From contig NZ_CAKAKE010000001.1 of assembly GCF_916618915.1 (NCBI RefSeq), positions 2,463,001-2,527,000 of the forward strand: a stretch of 64,000 nucleotides of DNA, read 5' to 3'. This DNA is from Stenotrophomonas sp. Marseille-Q4652 (GTDB lineage Bacteria; Pseudomonadota; Gammaproteobacteria; Xanthomonadales; Xanthomonadaceae). The notes under the pieces were generated by a model, which was not told the origin of the DNA, did no database searches, and saw only the letters and a program-made list of their open reading frames with translations. Made by a program: the position numbers and the translations under genes. Shown here piece by piece: positions 15,029-24,831 of the stretch (the first letter of the stretch is position 1; every line of letters begins with the position of its first letter).

Positions 15029-16750
15029 TCAGCGGGCGATCCCGATCAGCAGCGGGTCGTGGTCGGAGCTGCGCCACGGGCCGGCCACGTTGCCTTCGGC
15101 ATAACCCACGCTATCGGCCTCGTCGGCGTTGATGTGCCATTCGGCCGCACCGCGCAGGCGAGTGGCCATGCCCGGACTGAGCAGCGCATGGTCCAGCCGA
15201 CCGGCCAGGCCACCGTAGACATAGCTGTAGGGGCGCTCGATGCCGGCCACGACGAAGGCGTCCTGCCAGCCATCGGCATGCAGCTGGCGGATCGGCGGCT
15301 CCATCGCATAGGCGTTGAAGTCACCCAGCAGCACCATGTCCTGGCTGCGGCTGCCGGTGGGATCGGTCTGCAGCCACTGGTGCAGCAGCCGCGCCGACTC
15401 GGTGCGGGTGGCCGTCCAGCAGGCCTGGCCGTCGCCCTGGTCGGCGTCGGCGCCGGTCGCGCCGGAGCAGCCCTTGGACTTGAAGTGGTTGGCCACGACC
15501 ACGAACGGCTGGCCGCGACCGGCGCGGAACGCCTGGACCAGCGGCACGCGGCTGCGCTCGCCGAACGGCTCGCGCTCGAGCACGGCCGGCGTGCCGACCG
15601 GCTTCACCCGCCTGGCGCGATAGAGGATGCCCACGCGGATCGGGTTCGTGCCCGGGCCCTTGCCGGCATCGACGAAGCGCCAGTCGCCGCGCTTGCCCTC
15701 GGCCCGGTTGAGCGCGGCCACCAGCTGGGCGATGGAGGCGTCCTCGTCGTAGCCGTCGTTCTCCAGCTCCATCAGCGCGGCCACGTCCGGGTCCAGGCCA
15801 CGGATGGTGTCCACCAGCTTGGCCAGCTGCGCGCGCATGGCCGCCTCGGTCTTCGCACCGCGGGCGGTCGGGAAGCCGGCACCGCGGCCATTGCCGTTGA
15901 AGAAGTTCTCCAGGTTGAACGCGGCGATGCGCACGTCGCCCTCGACCTGCGGCGCGGCCGGGCGTTCGACCGGCGGCACCGACAGCGGCGCGGTCAGCTG
16001 CAGGCGGTGCTGCCCGTCATGGCGCTGGTCGACGATGCCCTGCACACCACGCAGCTCCATGCCGGTGCGCAGTTCGCTGCCGGCAGGCAGGTAGGCCACC
16101 TGCTTCGGGTCGCGCTCGCTGCTGCCATCGTCCAGGCGCAGGCGCCGGCGCTGGTTGTCGGCCACGACCGCGGCATGCTCGTCGCTGCCCGGCACGGCGA
16201 CCTCGCTCGGTTGCCACAGGCGCCCACCGAAGGCCACGACCAGTTCACCGAAGCGCGGCAGCTGGTCCTGGCCGACGAGGGTCAGCGGGGCATCAATGCG
16301 TACGTGCATGCCTTCCAGTGCCTCCCACGATTCCGGCACATCGGACAGCGCCTGCACCGGCACCGGCGCAAGCGCCGGCATCGCGGTGAAGCGTGCATCG
16401 GCCAGCGTGGTCAGCGACTGGCCGTCCTTGCCGGCAGGCTGCTCGACGACGGTGCCGGTGATGCGCCACCACTGGCCCGGCAGCAGCGACAGCTCCCCGC
16501 CCGCCTGCACGAACAGCCCATCGGAGGTCCGCGCATCGCCATCGCCGGCATCCTGCACGAACACGCCGCCCAGGCCCTGCCGCAGGTCAGCGGTGAGCAT
16601 CGCTTCGACGGTGACCTGGCGGCCTTCCAGCGGGCTGCGCTCATCCGGTCCCTGCACCTGGCCGATCGGCACGACCCGGGGCGAAGCGGCAACGGTGGGC
16701 AGCGCCGCCAGGGCGATGGCAAGGGCAAGCACAGAAACGGGACGACGCAT
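15029..16750 (-). CDS. Secreted ExeM/NucH-like endonuclease/exonuclease/phosphatase-domain nuclease
   Basis: A 573-residue exported protein. Signal peptide: residues 1-22 (MRRPVSVLALAIALAALPTVA). The N-terminal OB-fold-like region (about 25-270) precedes an endonuclease/exonuclease/phosphatase domain starting VRIAAFNLENFFNG. Catalytic and metal residues: Asn and Glu in LMELENDGY, His in VVANHFKSKG, Asp/Asn in LLGDFNAYA, and the final SSDHDPLLIG His. This layout matches extracellular DNases such as ExeM of Shewanella or NucH, which degrade environmental or biofilm DNA. The CSGATGADADQGDGQAC loop has a Cys pair suited to a disulfide. Confidence 0.9.
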   Translation of the reverse strand: MRRPVSVLALAIALAALPTVAASPRVVPIGQVQGPDERSPLEGRQVTVEAMLTADLRQGLGGVFVQDAGDGDARTSDGLFVQAGGELSLLPGQWWRITGTVVEQPAGKDGQSLTTLADARFTAMPALAPVPVQALSDVPESWEALEGMHVRIDAPLTLVGQDQLPRFGELVVAFGGRLWQPSEVAVPGSDEHAAVVADNQRRRLRLDDGSSERDPKQVAYLPAGSELRTGMELRGVQGIVDQRHDGQHRLQLTAPLSVPPVERPAAPQVEGDVRIAAFNLENFFNGNGRGAGFPTARGAKTEAAMRAQLAKLVDTIRGLDPDVAALMELENDGYDEDASIAQLVAALNRAEGKRGDWRFVDAGKGPGTNPIRVGILYRARRVKPVGTPAVLEREPFGERSRVPLVQAFRAGRGQPFVVVANHFKSKGCSGATGADADQGDGQACWTATRTESARLLHQWLQTDPTGSRSQDMVLLGDFNAYAMEPPIRQLHADGWQDAFVVAGIERPYSYVYGGLAGRLDHALLSPGMATRLRGAAEWHINADEADSVGYAEGNVAGPWRSSDHDPLLIGIAR

Positions 16751-16777
16751 TACGGACGACTCCAGTGGTCGGAAACG

Positions 16778-16803
16778 ACAGCGCCGCCCACAGGCGGCGC
16801 TGT
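16778..16803 (-). terminator. Hairpin after cytochrome c5 gene
   Basis: A perfect 11-bp stem, ACAGCGCCGCC/GGCGGCGCTGT, with a 4-nt loop, in the 105-bp gap between the cytochrome c5 gene and the downstream nuclease gene on the same strand. The minus-strand tail is CGTTTCC, a weak U-tract. Confidence 0.6.
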
Positions 16804-16855
16804 TACTCGGGTGCGGCAGCTTACGCCGATCGGCGTGCCACCGCGTGGGTGCGGG

Positions 16856-17371
16856 TCACTTCAGGTTGCCGACCATCCAGTCCACCGTGGCACGCACCTG
16901 TTCCTCGCTCAGCGACGGATTGCCACCCTTGGGCGGCATGATCCCGGCCGCGCCGGTGAAGCCTTCGATGGCGTGCCTGTAGAGGGTGTCATTGCCCTGG
17001 GCGATGCGCGCATCCCAGTGGCCGTGGTCCAGGGTCGGGGCCCCGCCCACGCCATTGGTGTGGCAGGCGCCGCACAGGTTGTCGTAGATCACTTTGCCGT
17101 CGGTAGTGCCGCCGTAGGCGACCTGCCCGGCCGCCTTGGCAGCGGCGGCGGCCTGTGCGGCAGCCTGGGCGGCGGCGCCGGTGCTGCCGGCATACACCGC
17201 ACCGGACGGGGCAATGCGCTGTTCGGTGCGCTTGGCCGCCGTCGGCGAGACTTCAGGGGGAATTGAGCGATGCAGGAAGGCTGCGAAAATGATCAAACCC
17301 AGCGTGATCAACACCAACAGACCGATCACCATGGAGAACCGCTTGAGGAACTCTAGGTCGTAATTCCGCAC
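16856..17371 (-). CDS. Membrane-anchored cytochrome c5
   Basis: A 171-residue monohaem cytochrome. Residues 15-32 form a single uncleaved membrane anchor (SMVIGLLVLITLGLIIFA). A long Ala/Gly/Lys linker (residues 65-85, AAAQAAAQAAAAAKAAG) leads to the periplasmic haem domain with CGACH at about residue 101 and the distal Met in GIMPPKGG. This is the cytochrome c5 family, which in related bacteria passes electrons to terminal oxidases. The Ala-rich linker is probably a flexible tether. The gene stands alone with its own terminator. Confidence 0.9.
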   Translation of the reverse strand: MRNYDLEFLKRFSMVIGLLVLITLGLIIFAAFLHRSIPPEVSPTAAKRTEQRIAPSGAVYAGSTGAAAQAAAQAAAAAKAAGQVAYGGTTDGKVIYDNLCGACHTNGVGGAPTLDHGHWDARIAQGNDTLYRHAIEGFTGAAGIMPPKGGNPSLSEEQVRATVDWMVGNLK

Positions 17372-17485
17372 GTCCGATCACCCTGACAGGAAGTCGCTTG
17401 GAAGACAGCAGTCGGGCGAGTATAGACCAGCGATGAACGGGGCCTGCAACGGCGCTTTCGTGCGGCAGCGCAGCAACGCCCAGAA

Positions 17486-18112
17486 CTATCCGCGGCCCTT
17501 GCCCGTGCCGGCGCCCACCGCACGCAGGCAGAACGCGCAGATCGAATCGATCAGCATCTCGTCGTTGGCGATCGCCTCGCGGCTCGGCGCGGTCGGCCCG
17601 ACCAGCGCCTCGGTGTAGGCGCCGACGATGCACGCGGCGGCCACGTCCAGGTCCTGCGGCGGCAGCTCGCCGCTGGCCACGCCCTCGGCCACGATGCGAC
17701 GGAACACGTCACCGAACAGGCGCCGGCAGCGGATGCGCTCGGCGTCCACTTCCGGATCCACCGGCTCGGCGATGAAGGCATAGGCCAGGCCGGGGCCGGC
17801 CAGCGCACGACGCACGAACGAGGCCACCGCCAGCTTCAACCGCTCGGCGGCCGGCAGCGGGCGCGCCGCGATCTCCTCGAGGATCCCGACCTCATGTGTC
17901 ACCGCCGCGGTCAGCACCTCGACGAACAGCTCCGCCTTGGACGGGAAATGCCGGTAGATCAGCCCGGTCGACACCCCCGCTTCGGCCGCCACCGCGGTGA
18001 CCGGCGCATTGCGGTAGCCGCCGGCGGCCACCAACCGGCGGGCGGCCTGGAGGATGCGCTCGCGCGCTCCGGCCAGGCGTTCTTCCATCAGTGCGGAGCG
18101 TTTGTAGGCCAT
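17486..18112 (-). CDS. TetR-family regulator divergent from the liu operon
   Basis: A 208-residue repressor. The N-terminal helix-turn-helix is typical TetR: VTAVAAEAGVSTGLIYRHFP with KAELF following. The C-terminal ligand domain is helical with several Cys (RIRCRRLFGD, AAACIVGAY). It faces liuA with a 136-bp shared gap holding a palindrome, so it most likely controls leucine/isovalerate catabolism and itself. This differs from the MerR-type LiuR of Pseudomonas. The inducer is probably a branched-chain acyl-CoA, by analogy with other TetR regulators of acyl-CoA genes. Confidence 0.88.
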   Translation of the reverse strand: MAYKRSALMEERLAGARERILQAARRLVAAGGYRNAPVTAVAAEAGVSTGLIYRHFPSKAELFVEVLTAAVTHEVGILEEIAARPLPAAERLKLAVASFVRRALAGPGLAYAFIAEPVDPEVDAERIRCRRLFGDVFRRIVAEGVASGELPPQDLDVAAACIVGAYTEALVGPTAPSREAIANDEMLIDSICAFCLRAVGAGTGKGRG

Positions 18113-18123
18113 TTCCTGATTCT

Positions 18124-18142
18124 AATTTCAATTTTTGAATTT
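18124..18142. promoter_or_regulatory. Palindromic operator between TetR gene and liuA
   Basis: AATTTCAA-TTT-TTGAATTT, an inverted repeat with one mismatch per arm, lies 12 bp upstream of the TetR start in a distinctly AT-rich patch of an otherwise GC-rich region. Position and symmetry fit a TetR-family dimer site controlling both directions. Confidence 0.65.
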
Positions 18143-18248
18143 GTATTCACTTCTTGCGGAAAGCCCGCTAGGCTGGGCCCCTCGCCCGTCTGACGCCCAA
18201 CGTCATCCCCACCCGGTGCGCCCTTCCACTGCCGTTGCGGAGCCACCC

Positions 18249-19412
18249 ATGCACGTGCCATCGCTTGATTTCGATCTCGGCGAAGAGATCGACCTGCTGC
18301 GCGAAAGCGTAGCCGCCTTTGCCGCCCACGAGATCGCCCCGCTCGCCGCCCAGGCCGACGAGGAAAACCGTTTCCCCAACCCGCTGTGGCGCAAGCTCGG
18401 CGAGCAGGGCCTGCTCGGCCTGACCGTGGAGGAGGAGTACGGCGGCAGCGGTATGAGCTACCTGGCCCATGTGGTGGCGATGGAGGAGATCTCGCGTGCC
18501 TCCGGCAGCATCGGCCTGAGCTATGGCGCGCACTCCAACCTGTGCGTGAACCAGCTGCGCAAGAACGGCAACGAGGCACAGAAGCAGAAGTACCTGCCGA
18601 GGCTGTGCAGCGGCGAGCACGTTGGCGCGCTGGCGATGAGCGAGCCCGGCGCCGGTTCGGACGTGGTGTCGATGAAGCTGCGTGCCGAGCACCGGGGCGA
18701 CGAATTCGTGCTCAACGGCAACAAGATGTGGATCACCAATGGTCCCGATGCCGACGTGCTGGTGGTCTACGCCAAGACCGACCCGGAAGCCGGCCCGCGC
18801 GGCATCACCGCCTTCCTGATCGAGAAGGGCATGCCCGGTTTCTCCACCGCGCAGAAGCTGGACAAGCTCGGCATGCGCGGCTCCAACACCTGCGAGCTGG
18901 TGTTCGAGGACTGCCGCGTGCCGGCGGAAAATGTGCTCGGAGAAGTGGGCGGCGGCGTTCGCGTGCTGATGTCCGGCCTGGACTTCGAGCGGGTGGTGCT
19001 GTCCGGCGGCCCGCTGGGGCTGATGGCCGCGGCGATGGACGTGGTGATGCCCTACGTGCACGAGCGCAAGCAGTTCGGCGAGCCGATCGGCAGCTTCCAG
19101 CTGATGCAGGCCAAGCTGGCCGACATGTACGTCGGCCTTGGCGCCTGCCGCGCCTACGTCTACGCGGTGGCGCGCGCCTGCGACAAGGGCCGCACCACCC
19201 GCCAGGACGCCGCCGGCGCGATCCTCTACGCCGCCGAAAAGGCCACCTGGCTGACCGGCCAGGCGATCCAGGTCCTCGGTGGCAACGGCTACATCAACGA
19301 GTACCCGACCGGCCGCCTGTGGCGCGACGCCAAGCTGTACGAGATCGGCGCCGGCACCTCGGAGATCCGCCGCATGCTGATCGGCCGCGAACTGTTCCAG
19401 CGCACTCTCTAA
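18249..19412 (+). CDS. liuA: Isovaleryl-CoA dehydrogenase
   Basis: A 387-residue FAD acyl-CoA dehydrogenase oxidising isovaleryl-CoA to 3-methylcrotonyl-CoA in leucine breakdown. Glu247 in [15 protein letters not shown] is at the helix-G position that holds the catalytic base specifically in isovaleryl-CoA dehydrogenases; most other family members carry it near the C-terminus. FAD motifs: [16 protein letters not shown] and [11 protein letters not shown]-terminal [20 protein letters not shown] is also typical. ATG at 18249 follows GGAGCC. It begins the liuA-liuB-liuD operon. Electrons go through ETF to the ETF-QO encoded at 53649. Confidence 0.95.
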   Translation: MHVPSLDFDLGEEIDLLRESVAAFAAHEIAPLAAQADEENRFPNPLWRKLGEQGLLGLTVEEEYGGSGMSYLAHVVAMEEISRASGSIGLSYGAHSNLCVNQLRKNGNEAQKQKYLPRLCSGEHVGALAMSEPGAGSDVVSMKLRAEHRGDEFVLNGNKMWITNGPDADVLVVYAKTDPEAGPRGITAFLIEKGMPGFSTAQKLDKLGMRGSNTCELVFEDCRVPAENVLGEVGGGVRVLMSGLDFERVVLSGGPLGLMAAAMDVVMPYVHERKQFGEPIGSFQLMQAKLADMYVGLGACRAYVYAVARACDKGRTTRQDAAGAILYAAEKATWLTGQAIQVLGGNGYINEYPTGRLWRDAKLYEIGAGTSEIRRMLIGRELFQRTL

Positions 19413-19421
19413 GGCCCCGCC

Positions 19422-21032
19422 ATGACGGTCATCAACAGCCAGCTGCAACCGGGCAGCGAGTCCTTTGAAACCAACCGCGCCGCGATGCAGGTGGTGGTCG
19501 ACGACCTGCACGCCACCCTGGCGCAGGCCACTATGGGCGGCAGCGAGGCGGCGCGGGCCAAGCACACCGCGCGCGGCAAGCTGCTGGTACGCGAGCGCAT
19601 CGACGCCCTGCTCGACCCGGGCAGCCCGTTCCTGGAGATCGCGCCACTGGCCGCGCACGGCATGTACGGCGGCGACGTGCCCTGCGCCGGCGTGGTCGCC
19701 GGCATCGGCCGCGTCTCCGGCGTGGAATGCGTGATCGTGGCCAACGACGCCACGGTCAAGGGCGGCACCTACTACCCGGTCACGGTGAAGAAGCACCTGC
19801 GCGCGCAGGAGATCGCCCAGCAGAACCGCCTGCCGTGCATCTACCTGGTCGATTCGGGCGGTGCCTTCCTGCCGCTGCAGGACGAGGTGTTCCCCGACCG
19901 CGACCACTTCGGCCGCATCTTCTACAACCAGGCCAACCTGTCGGCGGCCGGCATCCCGCAGATCGCCTGCGTGATGGGCAGCTGCACCGCCGGCGGCGCC
20001 TACGTGCCGGCGATGAGCGACGAGACGGTCATCGTCAAGGAACAGGGCACGATCTTCCTCGGCGGTCCGCCGCTGGTGAAGGCCGCCACCGGCGAGGTGG
20101 TCACCGCCGAGGAACTGGGCGGTGCCGACGTGCACACGCGCATTTCGGGCGTGGCCGACCACATGGCCGACAACGACCTGCAGGCGCTGGCGCGGGTGCG
20201 CTCGATCATCGCCAACCTCAACTGGCGCAAGCCGGCCAGCGCGCTCGCCCTGCAGCCGCCGCAGGAGCCGCTGCATCCGGCGCAGGAGCTGTACGGGGTG
20301 ATCCCGGCCGACACCCGCAAACCGTTCGACGTGCGCGAGGTGATCGCGCGAATCGTCGACGGTTCGCGGCTGGACGAGTTCAAGCCGCGCTACGGCAGCA
20401 CCCTGGTCACCGGCTTTGCCCACCTGCACGGTTACCCGGTCGGCATCATCGCCAACAACGGCATCCTGTTCTCCGAGTCCGCGCTCAAGGGCGCGCACTT
20501 CATCGAGCTGTGCTGCCAGCGCGGCATCCCGCTGGTGTTCCTGCAGAACATCACCGGCTTCATGGTCGGCCGCAAGTACGAGCACGGCGGCATCGCCCGC
20601 GACGGCGCCAAGCTGGTGATGGCCGTGGCCAACGCGCGGGTACCGAAATTCACCGTGGTCATCGGCGGCAGCTTCGGGGCCGGCAACTACGGCATGTGCG
20701 GCCGCGCCTATTCGCCCAACTTCCTGTGGATGTGGCCCAACGCGCGGATCAGCGTGATGGGCGGCGAGCAGGCCGCCAGCGTGCTGGCCACGGTCAAGCG
20801 CGACGGCATCGAATTGCGCGGCGGCCACTGGCCCGCCGAGGAGGAGGAAGCGTTCAAGGCGCCGATCCGCGAGCAGTTCGAACAGCAGGGCCACCCCTAC
20901 TACGCCAGCGCGCGGCTGTGGGACGACGGCGTGATCGACCCCGCCGACACCCGCCGGTTGCTCGGCCTCGCCCTGTCGGCCAGCCTCAACGCGCCCGCGC
21001 ATGAAACACGCTTCGGCGTGTTCCGCATGTAA
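19422..21032 (+). CDS. liuB: Methylcrotonyl-CoA carboxylase beta (carboxyltransferase) subunit
   Basis: A 536-residue carboxyltransferase that moves CO2 from biotin to 3-methylcrotonyl-CoA. Two crotonase-like halves: the N half with [20 protein letters not shown], characteristic of MCC rather than propionyl-CoA carboxylase (where the motif is SGGARIQEG), and the C half with [19 protein letters not shown] and [15 protein letters not shown]. Length fits MCC-beta (about 535). Starts 9 bp after liuA and ends 12 bp before liuD. Acts as an alpha6beta6 complex with LiuD. Confidence 0.95.
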   Translation: MTVINSQLQPGSESFETNRAAMQVVVDDLHATLAQATMGGSEAARAKHTARGKLLVRERIDALLDPGSPFLEIAPLAAHGMYGGDVPCAGVVAGIGRVSGVECVIVANDATVKGGTYYPVTVKKHLRAQEIAQQNRLPCIYLVDSGGAFLPLQDEVFPDRDHFGRIFYNQANLSAAGIPQIACVMGSCTAGGAYVPAMSDETVIVKEQGTIFLGGPPLVKAATGEVVTAEELGGADVHTRISGVADHMADNDLQALARVRSIIANLNWRKPASALALQPPQEPLHPAQELYGVIPADTRKPFDVREVIARIVDGSRLDEFKPRYGSTLVTGFAHLHGYPVGIIANNGILFSESALKGAHFIELCCQRGIPLVFLQNITGFMVGRKYEHGGIARDGAKLVMAVANARVPKFTVVIGGSFGAGNYGMCGRAYSPNFLWMWPNARISVMGGEQAASVLATVKRDGIELRGGHWPAEEEEAFKAPIREQFEQQGHPYYASARLWDDGVIDPADTRRLLGLALSASLNAPAHETRFGVFRM

Positions 21033-21044
21033 CGGCGCCGCCCC

Positions 21045-23039
<1,995 letters not shown>

Positions 23040-23047
23040 TCACGGCC

Positions 23048-23075
23048 CAGCCGCAGCACCACCGTGCTGCGGCTG
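23048..23075. terminator. Bidirectional hairpin between liuD and SagB-like gene
   Basis: A perfect 12-bp stem (CAGCCGCAGCAC/GTGCTGCGGCTG) with a 4-nt loop in the 41-bp gap between convergent genes. No T-tract; probably shared 3' end structure. Confidence 0.6.
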
Positions 23076-23080
23076 CGTGG

Positions 23081-24268
23081 TCAGGCCCAGATCCGGCAGG
23101 CCGGATCCAGCTCGGCCACGGTCATCTGGCTGGCGCGCCAGCCAAAACCACAGATCGCCACCACGCCCTGGGTGACCGGATCCAGTCCCAGCGCGCGCTC
23201 CAGGTGCTTTTCATTGATCGCACCAGTGATGAAGGCGCCCAGCCCCAGGTCGGTGGCGGCCAGGTAGAGCGTCTGCGAGACGTGCCCGGCCTCCAGCGCC
23301 ACCACGCGGTAGCCCTTGGCGTGGTGCCGGTATTTCCAGAACGTGCGGTCGAAACGCGGCGCCAGCGCCACCAGAACGTGCGCGTCGCCAAACCAGTGCT
23401 GCTGCGCCACCGCTTCCATCACGAACTCCGGCAGCCCGCCTTCCGGTGCCGGCAGCGCCTCCAGCGCATGCACGTCGGCGCGGTAGTGGTACAGCCCCGG
23501 CGCCAGGCCCTCGACGTTCTGCACGACCAGGTAGGCCTCCATCGGATGCAGGCCACCGCCGGAGGGCACGTTCTTCTTCAGGAACACCAGGTCGCCGGTC
23601 ACTTCCACCTTCGCCTGCGCGGCCAGTGCGCGCTCGATGACCTTGGCGAACACCGGCAGCGGCACCGGACGCGAGGCGTCGAAGTTCCGGCAGGTCACGC
23701 GCCGGTGCATCAGCGCGTCGAAATCACTGTGCGGCACCTCGGGCAGCCGGATCAGCTCGTCGTCCGCGGTCACCAGCCTGCGCGCCTCGGCCGGCGGCTC
23801 ACCCAGCACCTGGCGCATTTTCGAGGCGGTTTCGGTGCCGGACTCGTGCATGTTGCGCACCGCATCCACGCCGTCCCAGCGGGTAAACGCATGCAGTACC
23901 GCACCCAGCGGATGCCAGTAGCCCTGGCGCAAGCGCTCGTCACGCTCGCGGTGCGCGTCGTGCAGGCCGGGCGCCCTGGCTACCAGCAGGCCGCTGTCGA
24001 GCAGGGCCTGGGCGGTGCCACGCTCTTCGCCCAGCGAATCCAGCGCGGTCCATGCCGACGGGCTGATCCGTCCCAGCAGTTCGCGCTGCCGCGCATCGAC
24101 GGCCACCGGTTCACCCAGGTGCGGTGCCAGCGCCTGCCAGCGCAGGGTGCGGCGCAGGCCATCGCCACCGCCCACCAGCTCCTGCAGGTCGAACTCCACC
24201 GTTTCCTGCGGCTCGAACACCAGCACTGCGCAGCGACGGATCAGGACCTTGGATTCATCGATGGACAT
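23081..24268 (-). CDS. SagB-type nitroreductase-fold peptide maturation dehydrogenase
   Basis: A 395-residue protein. The N-terminal ~170 residues are a variable SagB-like extension; the C-terminal FMN nitroreductase domain starts RRVTCRNFDASRPVP and includes SGGGLHPMEAYLVVQN and the family-typical KGYRVVALEAGHVSQTLYLA. In thiazole/oxazole RiPPs, SagB oxidises azolines; here there is no YcaO cyclodehydratase nearby. From memory it fits the NCBI class named putative peptide maturation dehydrogenase, which travels with the adjacent small peptide and cyclase. It is divergent from the peptide gene (260-bp gap). Substrate is inferred, not shown. Confidence 0.8.
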   Translation of the reverse strand: MSIDESKVLIRRCAVLVFEPQETVEFDLQELVGGGDGLRRTLRWQALAPHLGEPVAVDARQRELLGRISPSAWTALDSLGEERGTAQALLDSGLLVARAPGLHDAHRERDERLRQGYWHPLGAVLHAFTRWDGVDAVRNMHESGTETASKMRQVLGEPPAEARRLVTADDELIRLPEVPHSDFDALMHRRVTCRNFDASRPVPLPVFAKVIERALAAQAKVEVTGDLVFLKKNVPSGGGLHPMEAYLVVQNVEGLAPGLYHYRADVHALEALPAPEGGLPEFVMEAVAQQHWFGDAHVLVALAPRFDRTFWKYRHHAKGYRVVALEAGHVSQTLYLAATDLGLGAFITGAINEKHLERALGLDPVTQGVVAICGFGWRASQMTVAELDPACRIWA

Positions 24269-24528
24269 GCAGGGCTCCGGTTGTCGGTAATCGGGACGCG
24301 GGCGGCGTGTTGCCCGGCATATCGGGAATGCTCCGCCGCCAGCGCGCCCATCGCAGGCATGCCGTTCCGTGCTGCATCCGGAGTCCCCTTTCAGTGCGCC
24401 GCCTTTCTTCCCCCGGCCGGCGCGGGCCCATTCTAGCGGTGGTGCCGGCTGCTAACATCGCCGCGCAGCAAAGGAACAGCAGTCCGCAGGACCCTCATCT
24501 CAACGACATCCACAGGGAAGAAAACGCA

Positions 24529-24828
24529 ATGTCCAAGCTCCAGCTCGACACCGCTACCGCCAACAAGCTGATCGACCTGCTTTCCACCGACGATGACTTC
24601 CGCAAGCTGTTCGCCAGCGACACGCTGGCCGCACTGCAGAAAGCCGGTGCCGAGCCCAACGATGACCTCAAGGAATTCGTCGCCAGGGACTGTGCCAAGG
24701 TGACCCTGGCCGACAAGGAAACCATTGCCGGGGCGCGCAAGGAGATCACCACGATGCTGACCAGCGGCGTCGGTCATAGCGTGCCGATGCTCGATGCCGA
24801 CCACGCCGGCACGCGCCCGCTGAAGTAA
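24529..24828 (+). CDS. NHLP/Nif11-leader-like putative modified peptide precursor
   Basis: A 99-residue peptide. Residues 8-45 resemble the helical leader of NHLP/Nif11 RiPP precursors: LLSTDDDFRKLFASDTLAAL then QKAGAEPND. The rest holds a single Cys55 (RDCAKVTL) and a Gly/His/Asp-rich tail (SGVGHSVPMLDADHAGTRPL). I recall a family called putative modified peptide in xanthomonads with this layout beside a SagB-like dehydrogenase and a cyclase-domain protein, both present here. ATG at 24529 follows AGGGAAG by 8 nt. It is convergent with the cyclase gene, stop codons 3 bp apart. The modification and any leader cleavage site cannot be determined. Confidence 0.75.
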   Translation: MSKLQLDTATANKLIDLLSTDDDFRKLFASDTLAALQKAGAEPNDDLKEFVARDCAKVTLADKETIAGARKEITTMLTSGVGHSVPMLDADHAGTRPLK

Positions 24829-24831
24829 GCG

